Shown here piece by piece: positions 1 to 8,011 of a stretch of 64,000 nt of DNA. The DNA lies in contig JABFQW010000036.1 of assembly GCA_013141455.1 (NCBI GenBank), forward strand, positions 1 to 64,000. The letters run 5' to 3'. A program made the position numbers and the translations under genes. Each line of letters opens with the position of its first letter. Position 1 is the stretch's first letter. The notes below the pieces were generated by a model. That model had not been told where the DNA came from. It made no database searches and saw only the letters and a list, made by a program, of their open reading frames with translations. The stretch is from Bacteroidales bacterium (lineage in GTDB: Bacteria; Bacteroidota; Bacteroidia; Bacteroidales; F082).

Positions 1-1
1 T

Positions 2-124
2 GGGAGTAAATTATTAGGAACAAAAGAGACCATCAAATTGTGGCTTGCAACCATCCTTGCATCACCACAAGCGTATGATTTGTTTTTGCAATTTAAGGAA
101 AATGCTGTTAATATTAGAACTTAG
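2..124 (+). CDS. C-terminal end of an unidentified protein (partial)
   Basis: The frame starting at base 2 is open for 40 codons and ends in TAG at 122-124. It encodes a peptide with a plausible helical, protein-like composition (GSKLLGTKETIKLWLATILA...). The gene starts outside the window, so neither family nor function can be judged. It could be a chance open frame, but the codon use resembles neighbouring genes. No terminator is visible after it, and the 155 bases up to the next gene hold nothing I recognise. Confidence 0.45.
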   Translation, partial: GSKLLGTKETIKLWLATILASPQAYDLFLQFKENAVNIRT

Positions 125-279
125 CCCTTTGGTTTTAAAATGGAATGAACTGGTAGAATAGTATTGAACAAAGCCAATTTAATGAATGCAATTCATCTGT
201 TAGTATTAAGTGTTAATGGGTGTAGAATACAAATTCGCTCTTATTGAAGGAACTAACTGACCAATTCTGAGCGAGTCTT

Positions 280-1212
280 TTAGCCAAATAATGTATCTGT
301 CAATATTGAATATAACTTTCTCTCAATAATAATATCAGCATCATCAATATTTCCAATCAATAACGGTGAATTTGCATCATGATTCTTTATATTCTCAATT
401 ACTTTTTCGTTACTGTAATTAGCATAGCAATACAGGCAGTTATGCTGACATGAATTATACCCGCCAATATCAATACTTTCGATGCATCCGCATGTTTTCC
501 TCTGATTTTTATCCTTTTGGGCTATTATCTGCTTCTTCGTAATTCTTTCTATCAGTTTATCATCAATACATTTCCCGTGGTTAATCCCAAAACGGCTTAA
601 ATCATATTCCTCGGCACAGGTTTCAAGGATTAAACCATTGGCTGATGCCATGCGTTGCATTTGATTTGCTAATGTGTAAATCTCTGATTCGGTGAGTGTT
701 CTGACAGAAGTTCCTTTCAGGTTTCTTTCCGATTTCTTGTAAAAATCGATAAAACTAATAATGCATTTCTCAGTGTATGGGGCTAAACTTTTAAGAAGCA
801 GTTCGAACCACCTGATATGGTAATCAACAGTATATTCATTGCTTAGTAGAATCGGATCGTATCTCCAGATCATTCTTTCCTTACCAAGCTTTCGGGATAA
901 TTTTTTGAATGACTCAATGATAATTGGTTTCTTTGGAACATGCTGCTCAATCGCTGATTCATAGGTGTTTATAGTGAATTGGAAATAATAATTGTAATCA
1001 GATAACAGATGTAAATTTTCGATAAATTCATAAGATGGATTTTTCGTCCAGAAGACGATGCAGTCAATGACATTTGGATGCAGCGAAATCCTGGAAACGG
1101 CATTTGCCTTGAAAGGATTGCGGGTGTAAACAAATCCCTCTTTTATTCTGTTAAAAAACCAGGCAGAATAAAATGCAGGAATATCAGTTCGTCGGCTTAC
1201 ACTTAAAATCAT
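280..1212 (-). CDS. DUF1848 family protein with radical-SAM-like cysteine cluster
   Basis: The 310-residue product opens with MILSVSRRTDIPAFYSAWF, the hallmark N-terminus of the DUF1848 family. Near the C-terminus (about residues 245-265) it carries SCQHNCLYCYAN, a CX3CX2C arrangement like a radical-SAM 4Fe-4S site, preceded by CGC. The family is thought to be radical-SAM related but the reaction is unknown, so no substrate is assigned. The ATG at 1210-1212 is supported by a -7 box (TAACTTTG on the minus strand, 1258-1265) about 45 nt upstream. It stands alone, facing away from lptB. Confidence 0.85.
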   Translation of the reverse strand: MILSVSRRTDIPAFYSAWFFNRIKEGFVYTRNPFKANAVSRISLHPNVIDCIVFWTKNPSYEFIENLHLLSDYNYYFQFTINTYESAIEQHVPKKPIIIESFKKLSRKLGKERMIWRYDPILLSNEYTVDYHIRWFELLLKSLAPYTEKCIISFIDFYKKSERNLKGTSVRTLTESEIYTLANQMQRMASANGLILETCAEEYDLSRFGINHGKCIDDKLIERITKKQIIAQKDKNQRKTCGCIESIDIGGYNSCQHNCLYCYANYSNEKVIENIKNHDANSPLLIGNIDDADIIIERKLYSILTDTLFG

Positions 1213-1505
1213 GCGGTAAATTTACAGCTAAACTGAATAATTCATCTCGCAAAGGGGCAAAGTTATGAATTACAACAGTTTAATGCCAGGAATACAACCA
1301 TCTATTTTTTTTCAATAGTTTTCACTCAAATACATATACACTGTGACTTAGTGGATTTGCAACTTTTTTTTGTGAATAAGACAGGCTAAACCCATGTAAT
1401 AACAAAGTCATGGATTTAAGCGTTAGTAAGAAATGAAATAAACTGGCAGGTCAGTTTATTCAATTGCTCCGGAAAAGCTGTTTTAAACCGTTCATGCATT
1501 ATTGT
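1213..1505. other. Intergenic region between divergent genes
   Basis: Together with the lptB leader this makes about 325 bases without a gene. Apart from the -7 boxes of the two flanking genes it is AT-rich sequence with no repeat, RNA gene or small ORF that I can support. Confidence 0.5.
1258..1265 (-). promoter_or_regulatory. -7 box of the DUF1848 gene
   Basis: Minus-strand TAACTTTG matches the Bacteroidetes TAnnTTTG element and lies about 45 nt upstream of the ATG. No TTG is seen at the usual -33 distance. Confidence 0.5.
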
Positions 1506-1513
1506 TAACTTTG
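1506..1513 (+). promoter_or_regulatory. -7 box of lptB
   Basis: TAACTTTG matches TAnnTTTG and ends 24 nt before the ATG at 1538. It lies downstream of the track's TTG start (1502), which argues for the ATG. No good -33 TTG is visible. Confidence 0.55.
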
Positions 1514-1537
1514 TCAATCAATTTCAAACGCTCTCGT

Positions 1538-2275
1538 ATGATTCTCAGAACCGAAAACCTGATTAAGAAATATCGCCAACGCACTGTGGTAAAGGATGTT
1601 TCAGTATATGTAAACCAGGGTGAAATTGTCGGTTTGTTAGGCCCGAACGGAGCCGGAAAAACCACCACTTTCTATATGATCGTTGGTTTGATTAAGCCCT
1701 TATCGGGTCATGTTTGGCTCGAAGATACTGAGATTACTGATGAACCTATGTTCAGGCGGGCGCAAAAAGGAATTGGTTATTTAGCTCAGGAAGCCTCGGT
1801 ATTCCGTCAGATGAGTGTTGAGGATAATATTCTCTCGGTGATGCAGTTCAAAAAGAATATGACGAAAGATCAGCAACACGAGAAATTGGAAAGTCTTTTG
1901 GATGAATTTGGGTTGATGCACCTGCGAAAAAGCAAAGGAATCCAACTTTCAGGCGGTGAACGCCGTCGAACCGAGATTGCGCGTGCACTGGCCGTTGATC
2001 CGAAATTTATTTTGTTGGATGAACCATTCGCAGGTGTTGACCCTATTGCCGTGGAAGATATCCAGACGATTGTTGCTAAGTTGAAAAACAAGAATATCGG
2101 TATTTTAATCACCGATCACAATGTGCACGAAACTCTTTCAATTACTGACAGGGCTTATTTGTTATTCGAGGGGGCAATCCTTATGGCAGGCACTTCGGAG
2201 GAACTTGCGGCAGACGAACATGTACGTAAAGTTTACCTTGGACAGAATTTTGAACTAAGGCGCAAGGATATTTAG
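1538..2275 (+). CDS. lptB: Lipopolysaccharide export ABC transporter ATPase LptB
   Basis: The 245-residue ATPase powers extraction of lipopolysaccharide from the inner membrane with the LptF/LptG permeases. Visible motifs are Walker [10 protein letters not shown] (about residue 38), the signature LSGGERRR (about 140), Walker [13 protein letters not shown] and the switch histidine in ITDHNVHE. LptB-typical stretches such as [13 protein letters not shown] are present. The track begins at TTG 1502, but a -7 promoter box lies just after that codon, so ATG 1538 ([12 protein letters not shown]) is the likely start. A permease of the same system is encoded 30 kb away (32948-34024). The gene is convergent with pssA. 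Confidence 0.95.
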   Translation: MILRTENLIKKYRQRTVVKDVSVYVNQGEIVGLLGPNGAGKTTTFYMIVGLIKPLSGHVWLEDTEITDEPMFRRAQKGIGYLAQEASVFRQMSVEDNILSVMQFKKNMTKDQQHEKLESLLDEFGLMHLRKSKGIQLSGGERRRTEIARALAVDPKFILLDEPFAGVDPIAVEDIQTIVAKLKNKNIGILITDHNVHETLSITDRAYLLFEGAILMAGTSEELAADEHVRKVYLGQNFELRRKDI

Positions 2276-2377
2276 TACTTGCCTTGAGATACTAAAGCTC
2301 GTCAAGTTTTTAAAGTGTTATATTGAGATTATCGTACCTCCCACTTCTCTCGTCGTTCCGCCGAGGCAGGTTACTTC
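2276..2377. repeat. Intergenic spacer with a likely half copy of a dispersed repeat
   Basis: This spacer lies between the 3' ends of lptB and pssA. Around 2346-2372 it contains CTCGTC, a few bases, then CCGAGG, resembling the right arm of the inverted repeat at 15601-15637. The match is short, so assignment to the same repeat family is tentative. Confidence 0.3.
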
Positions 2378-3106
2378 CTACTGAATATCAGTCAAAAACA
2401 CCACCAATGACAGGAAAAGATAAGTCAGGACGATAAAGGGTATGGCCACAAACTGCAGTGTGATCACTAATGTGAGCGAGATTAGAATAAACAGGTATCG
2501 AACCTCGTTTCCTTTTATCTTGAACGATTTGAATTTCATGGCAAAAAGCGGAAGCTCGGCAACCATTAGCAACGACATCATGATGGCTATTCCAAGATAG
2601 AAATAGGTATTTGTTACCACCATATAAAACAATGTCTGTCCTTCGTAGAGCTGTGCCTTCATCAAAGGTAATGCAGCAATGAGTAGGCCCGCAGCAGGCG
2701 ACGGCAGACCGATAAATGATGTGGTTTGTCGTTCATCGACATTAAATTTTGCTAATCGCAAGGCAGCAAAAAGTGGTACGATGAAGGCGATAAAGGGTAT
2801 GATATCAATTTCGAAAAGCATAAAACTTTGTCTTCCATGACTATCGAGTATCAACTGATACATGATAAACCCGGGAGCCACTCCAAAGGAAACCATATCG
2901 GCAAGCGAATCAAGATCACCACCTATTTTTGAAAATACCTTCAAAATACGAGCAAGGAAACCATCAAAAAAATCAAAAATGGCAGCGACAAATATCATTA
3001 TGCCTGCCATTTTTAAATTCCCCTGCGAAAAAAACAGTATTGAAATGACGCCTGACAATAGGTTCATCAGGGTGATAAAATTCGGGATGTAGTTCTTGAT
3101 TTTCAT
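2378..3106 (-). CDS. pssA: CDP-diacylglycerol-serine O-phosphatidyltransferase
   Basis: This integral membrane enzyme makes phosphatidylserine, the precursor of phosphatidylethanolamine. The 242-residue product has the CDP-alcohol phosphatidyltransferase motif DGFLAR...GGDLDSLAD (about residues 45-70) and six or more hydrophobic segments. The track starts at a TTG (3142) that overlaps a -7 box (TATCTTTG, minus strand, 3140-3147). The ATG at 3106 (MKIKNYIPNFITLMNL), which matches the usual family N-terminus, is therefore chosen. It is divergent from queA, with facing promoters in a gap of about 150 bp. Confidence 0.92.
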   Translation of the reverse strand: MKIKNYIPNFITLMNLLSGVISILFFSQGNLKMAGIMIFVAAIFDFFDGFLARILKVFSKIGGDLDSLADMVSFGVAPGFIMYQLILDSHGRQSFMLFEIDIIPFIAFIVPLFAALRLAKFNVDERQTTSFIGLPSPAAGLLIAALPLMKAQLYEGQTLFYMVVTNTYFYLGIAIMMSLLMVAELPLFAMKFKSFKIKGNEVRYLFILISLTLVITLQFVAIPFIVLTYLFLSLVVFLTDIQ

Positions 3107-3139
3107 AGCAGGCTTATTGTTGATGGTTACAATTCCAAA

Positions 3140-3147
3140 CAAAGATA
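3140..3147 (-). promoter_or_regulatory. -7 box of pssA
   Basis: Minus-strand TATCTTTG, an exact TAnnTTTG match, lies 33 nt upstream of the chosen ATG. Confidence 0.6.
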
Positions 3148-3237
3148 AGAAGGCAATTCAAAATTAGCCGGATTTAACCATATTAATTCGTTTTTCAACA
3201 AAAAACGATCGAAGATGGTTCGTCATTACAAGCTTTG

Positions 3238-3245
3238 TATCTTTG
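3238..3245 (+). promoter_or_regulatory. -7 box of queA
   Basis: TATCTTTG overlaps the track's TTG start (3243-3245) and ends only 9 nt before ATG 3255. The transcript would have a leader of a few bases at most. Confidence 0.55.
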
Positions 3246-3254
3246 CAAACGGAT

Positions 3255-4493
3255 ATGGAAAACTTAAAATTGATTGAGTCTGCGGCGTTCGACTACACCT
3301 TGCCCGACAACAAAATAGCGCGTTACCCCCTTGCCCGGCGCGAAGATTCGAAGTTATTGGTCTTGAAAAATGATGGAATTGTAAAGAGTCAATTCATTAA
3401 TATCGGTGATTTTTTACCCGAAAAGGCAATATTGGTTTTTAACGACACAAAAGTAGTTAAGGCGCGTTTACTTTTCCATAACGCCAGCGGGGCGGCCATT
3501 GAATTGTTTACGTTGGAACCGGAAGATAAAAGCGCCGATTTGCAACTGGCATTCGCACACGAATCACCTGTCATCTGGAAATGTTTGGTAGGCAATTCGA
3601 AGCGGTGGAAATCTGGCACACTGGAGATGAATTTACTTGATAATCATAAGCAAATCACCTTATCTGTCGAAAGAATACGAAAAGAAGATGATTATTCGGT
3701 GATACAGTTTTCGTGGGATCAGTCTGGGATTTCATTTGCCGAAATACTTGAGTTGGCTGGTGAAATGCCGCTTCCTCCCTATTTAAACCGTAAGGCAGAA
3801 AGTTCGGATCTGGAGCGGTATCAAACTGTGTTTGCTACGTATGAAGGATCAGTTGCGGCGCCAACAGCCGGGCTTCACCTAACAGAAGAGCTGATAAAAA
3901 GTTTGAAATCGAAAAATATCTTTTTTGAACGGCTTACTTTGCATGTAGGCGCCGGAACTTTTAAACCATTGTCGGCGCTAACCATCGGCAATCATGCAAT
4001 GCATGACGAGAAAATCAGCATCACCCGCGCAACAATCCAGCGCTTGCTGCAACTTGCCGGTAATCCTGTTATCGCGGTTGGAACAACAAGTTTAAGGTCA
4101 CTTGAAAGCTTGTTTTGGATTGCAACACTGATCAGGAATAATAAGGATATCCATGATATTACTGTAGATCAATGGTTTGCTTATGAAAATCATGTTTCGG
4201 AGATTAACAGTTCAACAGAAGCTTTACAGCTTCTGATCGATTATCTCGACCACCATCATGCAGATGTTTTACATGCTACAACTTCAATCATGATTGTTCC
4301 GGGTTACCGGTTCAGGATAATCAATGGTTTGGTTACTAATTTTCACCAACCAAAAAGTACATTATTATTGCTTGTTTCGGCTCTGATTGGCGATACCTGG
4401 AAAGAGGTGTATCAGTACGCGCTCGAAAACGATTTCAGGTTTTTAAGTTATGGAGACAGCTGTTTGTTTATGCAGAAACAAGAAATTCAATAG
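3255..4493 (+). CDS. queA: S-adenosylmethionine:tRNA ribosyltransferase-isomerase (QueA family, long form)
   Basis: QueA transfers and isomerises the ribosyl part of SAM onto 7-aminomethyl-7-deazaguanine in tRNA, giving epoxyqueuosine. Family landmarks are FDYTLPDNKIARYPL at the N-terminus, LVFNDTKVVKARL (about residue 60), GEMPLPPYL, YQTVFATYEGSVAAPTAGLHLT, HVGAGTFKPL and NFHQPKSTLLLLVSA. At 412 residues from ATG 3255 it is longer than the typical form of about 350, with a looser middle region; long QueA-like proteins occur in Bacteroidetes. The track start TTG sits inside the promoter box and is rejected. tgt, the other queuosine gene, is at 34089. Confidence 0.88.
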   Translation: MENLKLIESAAFDYTLPDNKIARYPLARREDSKLLVLKNDGIVKSQFINIGDFLPEKAILVFNDTKVVKARLLFHNASGAAIELFTLEPEDKSADLQLAFAHESPVIWKCLVGNSKRWKSGTLEMNLLDNHKQITLSVERIRKEDDYSVIQFSWDQSGISFAEILELAGEMPLPPYLNRKAESSDLERYQTVFATYEGSVAAPTAGLHLTEELIKSLKSKNIFFERLTLHVGAGTFKPLSALTIGNHAMHDEKISITRATIQRLLQLAGNPVIAVGTTSLRSLESLFWIATLIRNNKDIHDITVDQWFAYENHVSEINSSTEALQLLIDYLDHHHADVLHATTSIMIVPGYRFRIINGLVTNFHQPKSTLLLLVSALIGDTWKEVYQYALENDFRFLSYGDSCLFMQKQEIQ

Positions 4494-4519
4494 GTTATGA
4501 TTTGATTCCTTGTTATAGC

Positions 4520-4549
4520 TTGTTATCGTACCGAATATGTCTAATTTTG
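4520..4549 (+). promoter_or_regulatory. Promoter of the M48 peptidase gene (TTG-N19-TAATTTTG)
   Basis: TTG at 4520-4522 and TAATTTTG at 4542-4549 are separated by 19 nt, a full match to the Bacteroidetes housekeeping promoter. The box ends 22 nt before the ATG. Confidence 0.75.
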
Positions 4550-4571
4550 CAAGGTTCAAATAATTTTAAAC

Positions 4572-5387
4572 ATGAAAATAACAATCGCTAAACTATCGAT
4601 TTTAAGTGCTTTTATCTATATCGCGGCTCATTTTTCTGCATGTAGTACTGTCCCGATCACTGGCCGCCAACAACTCAATATTGTACCGGCATCGCAAATG
4701 ATGTCGATGAGTTTTCAACAGTATGACGAATTTCTGAAGACAAATAAATTGTCTTCCGATTCAAAGCAAACCGCTGTTGTTAAGAATGTTGGCAAGAAAA
4801 TTCAATATGCAGTGGAGAACTATTTTGCGCAAAAAGGAATGTCGGCAGAACTCAAAGGATACAAATGGGAGTTCAACCTTATCGATAGTAAGGAAGTGAA
4901 TGCATGGTGTATGCCTGGTGGAAAAGTAGTCGTTTATTCAGGAATTTTACCGGTAACCCTCGACGAAACCGGCTTAGCCGTTGTGATGGGTCACGAGATT
5001 GCACATGCCATTGCCGAACATGGCAGTGAACGAATGAGTCAGGGACTAATGGCTGAATTGGGTGGTATGGCGCTGGCAACAGCCTTGCAGGAGAAACCTG
5101 AGCAAACACAAATGCTTTGGATGACCGCATTTGGTATTGGCAGTCAGGTTGGGGTTATGTTGCCTTTCAGCCGGTTGCATGAGAGTGAGGCCGATCATCT
5201 GGGATTGATTTTTATGGCAATGGCAGGTTACAATCCTGAAAAAGCCATTGGTTTTTGGGAGCGCATGGCTAAGATGAAGAACGGACAGGCGCCTCCGGAG
5301 TTTTTAAGCACGCATCCGTCTGATGCCACCCGTATCGCTGGCATTAAGAAGGTTTTACCTGAAGCGATGAAGTATTATAAAAAGTAA
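4572..5387 (+). CDS. M48 family zinc metallopeptidase, lipoprotein
   Basis: The 271-residue protein has a lipoprotein signal ending in HFSAC (lipidated Cys about residue 24), so it should sit in the periplasm or outer membrane. The zinc site is clear: HEIAH in VVMGHEIAHAIAEH (about residue 140) and the third ligand in ESEADHLG (about 210). It resembles the short M48C peptidases LoiP/YcaL and the catalytic part of BepA, which process or degrade misassembled outer-membrane proteins. The TPR region of BepA is absent. It is a single gene with its own promoter, convergent with the two-component operon. Confidence 0.9.
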   Translation: MKITIAKLSILSAFIYIAAHFSACSTVPITGRQQLNIVPASQMMSMSFQQYDEFLKTNKLSSDSKQTAVVKNVGKKIQYAVENYFAQKGMSAELKGYKWEFNLIDSKEVNAWCMPGGKVVVYSGILPVTLDETGLAVVMGHEIAHAIAEHGSERMSQGLMAELGGMALATALQEKPEQTQMLWMTAFGIGSQVGVMLPFSRLHESEADHLGLIFMAMAGYNPEKAIGFWERMAKMKNGQAPPEFLSTHPSDATRIAGIKKVLPEAMKYYKK

Positions 5388-5533
5388 AATTGTAAAAAGA
5401 AAATGCAGAATTCAAAATATGTTCAATGTGATTGAATCATCTTTTTATTCGTAATGAATTCGGTAGTTTTGAACTTTGGATAAGCCTTTTTTAGCATATT
5501 GTTTTGTTGGATTTCTGACTGACCCTGGAGTGA

Positions 5534-6238
5534 TTACTCCTTCACTTCCAATTTGAAACCAATACCATGAATGTTTGAGATGGCAACATTAGGGTCATCT
5601 TTTAGATATTTCCTGAGCCGTGTGATAAAAACATCCATGCTCCTGCCGATAAAATAATCGTTGTTGCCCCAAACTGTTTTTAAAGCGTGATCGCGTGTTA
5701 AGAGTTTGTTTTTGTTTAAACACAGCAATTTCAATAAGTTCGACTCTTTTTGGGTTAAAGTCTGTATGCCGAAATCAGATTTCAGAATCATATTTGGAGC
5801 ATCGAAAACAAATTTACCAATATCAAAAACCTCATTCATTTGTTCGGGATCGTCAAGAATATTTCTTGAGCATCTTCGCAGTATCGCTTTGATACGAAGG
5901 TTTAGTTCTTCCGTGCTGAAAGGCTTGGTAATATAGTCGTCGCATCCCTGGTGAAATCCTTTGAGCCGGTCCTCATTCAGCGATTTTGCCGTTAAAAAGA
6001 TGATTGGTATCTGATTATTCTTTTTGCGAATAAGTGCCGCAAGCGAAAATCCGTCCATCCTGGGCATCATCACATCAAGGATGCACAAATCAGGCGTTTC
6101 TGACTGAAAAATTGCATAACCTTGTTCACCATCATGAGCCACAGAAATCTTGTAATGCATTAGTTCGAGAAAATCCTGAAGCAACATGCAAAGATTTGGG
6201 TCGTCTTCAACGAGCAATATGCGGGCGTTATTCTCCAT
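5534..6238 (-). CDS. OmpR-family response regulator
   Basis: The 234-residue regulator has a receiver domain (about 1-120) with the phosphoacceptor Asp in CILDVMMPRMDG, acidic residues VEDD at the N-terminus and the conserved Lys in FLTAKS. A winged-helix DNA-binding domain (about 135-232, ending RLRKYLKDDPNVAISNIHGIGFKL) follows. It lies 2 nt after the kinase gene and is co-transcribed with it. OmpR-type regulators bind tandem direct repeats spaced about one helical turn, and such an array (TTAAC) lies upstream of this operon at 7567-7619. I infer autoregulation. It resembles Bacteroides RprY in architecture. Confidence 0.92.
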   Translation of the reverse strand: MENNARILLVEDDPNLCMLLQDFLELMHYKISVAHDGEQGYAIFQSETPDLCILDVMMPRMDGFSLAALIRKKNNQIPIIFLTAKSLNEDRLKGFHQGCDDYITKPFSTEELNLRIKAILRRCSRNILDDPEQMNEVFDIGKFVFDAPNMILKSDFGIQTLTQKESNLLKLLCLNKNKLLTRDHALKTVWGNNDYFIGRSMDVFITRLRKYLKDDPNVAISNIHGIGFKLEVKE

Positions 6239-6240
6239 AA

Positions 6241-7527
6241 CTAATCGTTAGACAGGGAATTATAAGGTAAAAAAACTTCGAATCTGGAACCATGTCCAAG
6301 CTGACTTGTGAGCGTTATTGAACCATGATGCATTTCAACAATTTGTTTAACATAATAAAGTCCAAGGCCAAAACCCTTTACATCATGCACATCTCCTGTG
6401 TGGACACGATACAGATTTTTGAAGACAAGATGTTGATTATCAGATGAAATACCGATCCCATTGTCACTAATTACAATTGTAACGCCTTTTTTATCGGAAT
6501 GGGTTGATAATTCGATCTGTGGATCGTCCTTTGAATATTTCAATGCATTATCGATCAGGTTTGCCAAAACATTGGTCAGGTGCATACGATCACCGGCGAT
6601 AAGTGCATTTTCGGCCTTAAAACTTGTCGTGATTTTTGCCGATTTTTCAATTGCCTTTATCTCGAAATTTTCGACCGTTATTGATATAAGTTTATGAATG
6701 TCAACTTCTTTCAATTGCATTTTCGCCTCACCTTTATCGAGAATAGCGATCTGCAACACCTGCTCAACCTGATTTTGAAGACGGAAATTTTCGTTGTAAA
6801 TAACCGAAGCATACTTCATCGTTTTCAAAGCGGATTGATTAACTTCGGGTTTCATGAGCATCTCCGAGGCCAGCGAAATGGTTGCAATCGGTGTTTTGAG
6901 CTCATGTGTCATATTGTTAATGAAGTCTGTTTTCATCTCCGAAAGCTTTTTCTGGCGGATGATCGTTACAATCGTAAACCAGAAACTAAAGATTACAATA
7001 AGTAAAAATACGGCTGAGAGCAGCATCCATTTTACCATCTGTCCAAAGAGCAGACTTTGCTGTTTTGGAAAATACATGGTAAAATAGTAATCGCCTGGTT
7101 TGAATAACGCCTGGATTGTTTGCTGATGCTCCGATTCGAGAAGTTGCTGTTTGTATTTGTCAAAATTACCCATCACGAATTTATCATTGCGACGGTTATA
7201 GATGGCATATTCATAGCCCTTGGATATCTGCATACATCCAAGTTCGGCTTCTATCAATGAGTCTAATACTTTGGGTTTTACAACATCCAGAATATTGCTT
7301 TTATCCATATAGCAAGGCGAAGCCATACATAATCTCCGAAGGGTAGAATCGTTGTTAGACTCTATTAAGCGGTTCAGCACTGTTTTCATCGCGATACGCA
7401 CACTGTGATTGAAATGACTTTCTTTCAGTTCAATAGCATTACGAACCCAGTAAACTTGTGTAAACACTACGCCAAGAAGTGAAATAAATGTGATGATAAT
7501 GAGTAAAGTAAATAGTTTTGGCTTCAT
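6241..7527 (-). CDS. Membrane sensor histidine kinase
   Basis: The 428-residue kinase has an N-terminal membrane segment, a periplasmic domain of about 140 residues containing three cysteines (LCMASPC and later LGC), a second membrane segment and no evident HAMP domain. It then has HisKA with the phosphoacceptor in MTHELKTPIATISLASEM and HATPase_c with NLIDNALKYS, ISDNGIGI and GFGLGLYYV. The track starts at TTG 7545, next to a -7 box (7548-7555), so ATG 7527 (MKPKLFTLL) is preferred. The response regulator follows directly. The signal is unknown; the periplasmic cysteines could sense metal or redox state, but this is a guess. Confidence 0.92.
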   Translation of the reverse strand: MKPKLFTLLIIITFISLLGVVFTQVYWVRNAIELKESHFNHSVRIAMKTVLNRLIESNNDSTLRRLCMASPCYMDKSNILDVVKPKVLDSLIEAELGCMQISKGYEYAIYNRRNDKFVMGNFDKYKQQLLESEHQQTIQALFKPGDYYFTMYFPKQQSLLFGQMVKWMLLSAVFLLIVIFSFWFTIVTIIRQKKLSEMKTDFINNMTHELKTPIATISLASEMLMKPEVNQSALKTMKYASVIYNENFRLQNQVEQVLQIAILDKGEAKMQLKEVDIHKLISITVENFEIKAIEKSAKITTSFKAENALIAGDRMHLTNVLANLIDNALKYSKDDPQIELSTHSDKKGVTIVISDNGIGISSDNQHLVFKNLYRVHTGDVHDVKGFGLGLYYVKQIVEMHHGSITLTSQLGHGSRFEVFLPYNSLSND

Positions 7528-7547
7528 CAACTTGCTGTATTTCAAAG

Positions 7548-7555
7548 CAAAAGTA
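7548..7555 (-). promoter_or_regulatory. -7 box of the two-component operon
   Basis: Minus-strand TACTTTTG matches TAnnTTTG and lies 20 nt upstream of ATG 7527. The -33 position has no TTG and falls within the TTAAC repeat array, as expected for an activator-dependent promoter. Confidence 0.55.
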
Positions 7556-7566
7556 AACGATCTGCC

Positions 7567-7619
7567 TTAACTTAACCGGCTATTAACATTTCGTTAACAG
7601 TATTTAACAGGCCATTAAC
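7567..7619 (+). promoter_or_regulatory. Phased TTAAC direct-repeat array, likely response regulator binding site
   Basis: TTAAC occurs at 7567, 7572, 7583, 7594, 7604 and 7615. Apart from the first close pair the spacing is 11, 11, 10 and 11 bp, which is one helical turn, and four copies read TTAACA. PhoB/PhoP/OmpR-type regulators are known to bind direct repeats with this spacing. The array fills the region between two divergent promoters that have good -7 boxes but lack -33 TTG. The adjacent OmpR-type regulator is the obvious candidate to bind it. Confidence 0.65.
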
Positions 7620-7641
7620 AACGACAGTAATATTTAGTGGA

Positions 7642-7649
7642 TACATTTG
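7642..7649 (+). promoter_or_regulatory. -7 box of the small Cys-rich secreted protein gene
   Basis: TACATTTG is an exact TAnnTTTG match 26 nt before the ATG. The last TTAACA copy ends about 22 bp upstream, where a -33 element would normally be. Confidence 0.6.
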
Positions 7650-7675
7650 CCTCACAAACATAAAAAATAACTCAA

Positions 7676-7909
7676 ATGAAAAAATTAGCTTTAAGTCTGT
7701 CAATGATTGTTTTTCTTGCCTTAGGTAGCACCGCATTTGCTCAGGATGTTAAACCGGAAGCAAAAAAAGCAGAAACAAAAAAAGAATGTACTGCACCTGA
7801 GAAAAAAAGCTGCTGCGCTGATAAAAAAGCCTGCGCTGATTCAAAAAGCTGCACAAAAGAAGAAAAAAAATCATGCACTACTGAAACCAAAACTCCGGAT
7901 AAGAAATAA
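7676..7909 (+). CDS. Small secreted Cys/Lys-rich protein
   Basis: The 77-residue product has a clean signal peptide (MKKLALSLSMIVFLALGSTAFAQ). The mature part of about 54 residues has six cysteines in a charged background (ECTAPEKKSCC, KKACADSKSC, KKSC) and about one third lysine. I do not recognise a family. The cysteine spacing could bind metal or form disulfides in the periplasm. It is divergent from a two-component system, shares the phased TTAAC array with it, and has a strong terminator, so it is a real single-gene unit and probably the main target of that regulator. Expression in response to metal or redox stress is a guess. Confidence 0.75.
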   Translation: MKKLALSLSMIVFLALGSTAFAQDVKPEAKKAETKKECTAPEKKSCCADKKACADSKSCTKEEKKSCTTETKTPDKK

Positions 7910-7936
7910 TTATTTGGTTGTGTTTAATACAATGAG

Positions 7937-7966
7937 AAGCCTTTCGAACAATTCGGAAGGCTTTTT
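7937..7966 (+). terminator. Rho-independent terminator after the small Cys-rich protein gene
   Basis: A 12-bp stem with one G-U pair (AAGCCTTTCGAA / TTCGGAAGGCTT), a CAA loop and a run of five T residues ends 57 nt after the stop codon. Confidence 0.85.
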
Positions 7967-7988
7967 CGTTTTCTACATTTTCAATCAC

Positions 7989-7996
7989 TACTTTTG
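7989..7996 (+). promoter_or_regulatory. -7 box of the osmC operon
   Basis: TACTTTTG matches TAnnTTTG and ends 15 nt before ATG 8012. It overlaps the track's TTG start at 7994, which is therefore rejected. Confidence 0.55.
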
Positions 7997-8011
7997 CACA
8001 AAATAAATAAT

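Noticed and set aside
5527-5540. GGAGTGATTACTCC hairpin as a terminator between the M48 and regulator genes
   Set aside because: The stem is only 5 bp, overlaps the regulator's stop codon and has no T run on either strand.
7737-8006. 89-residue Lys-rich ORF overlapping the small Cys-rich protein
   Set aside because: It is in a shifted frame of the same lysine-rich DNA and runs through the terminator; the other frame has the signal peptide and promoter.
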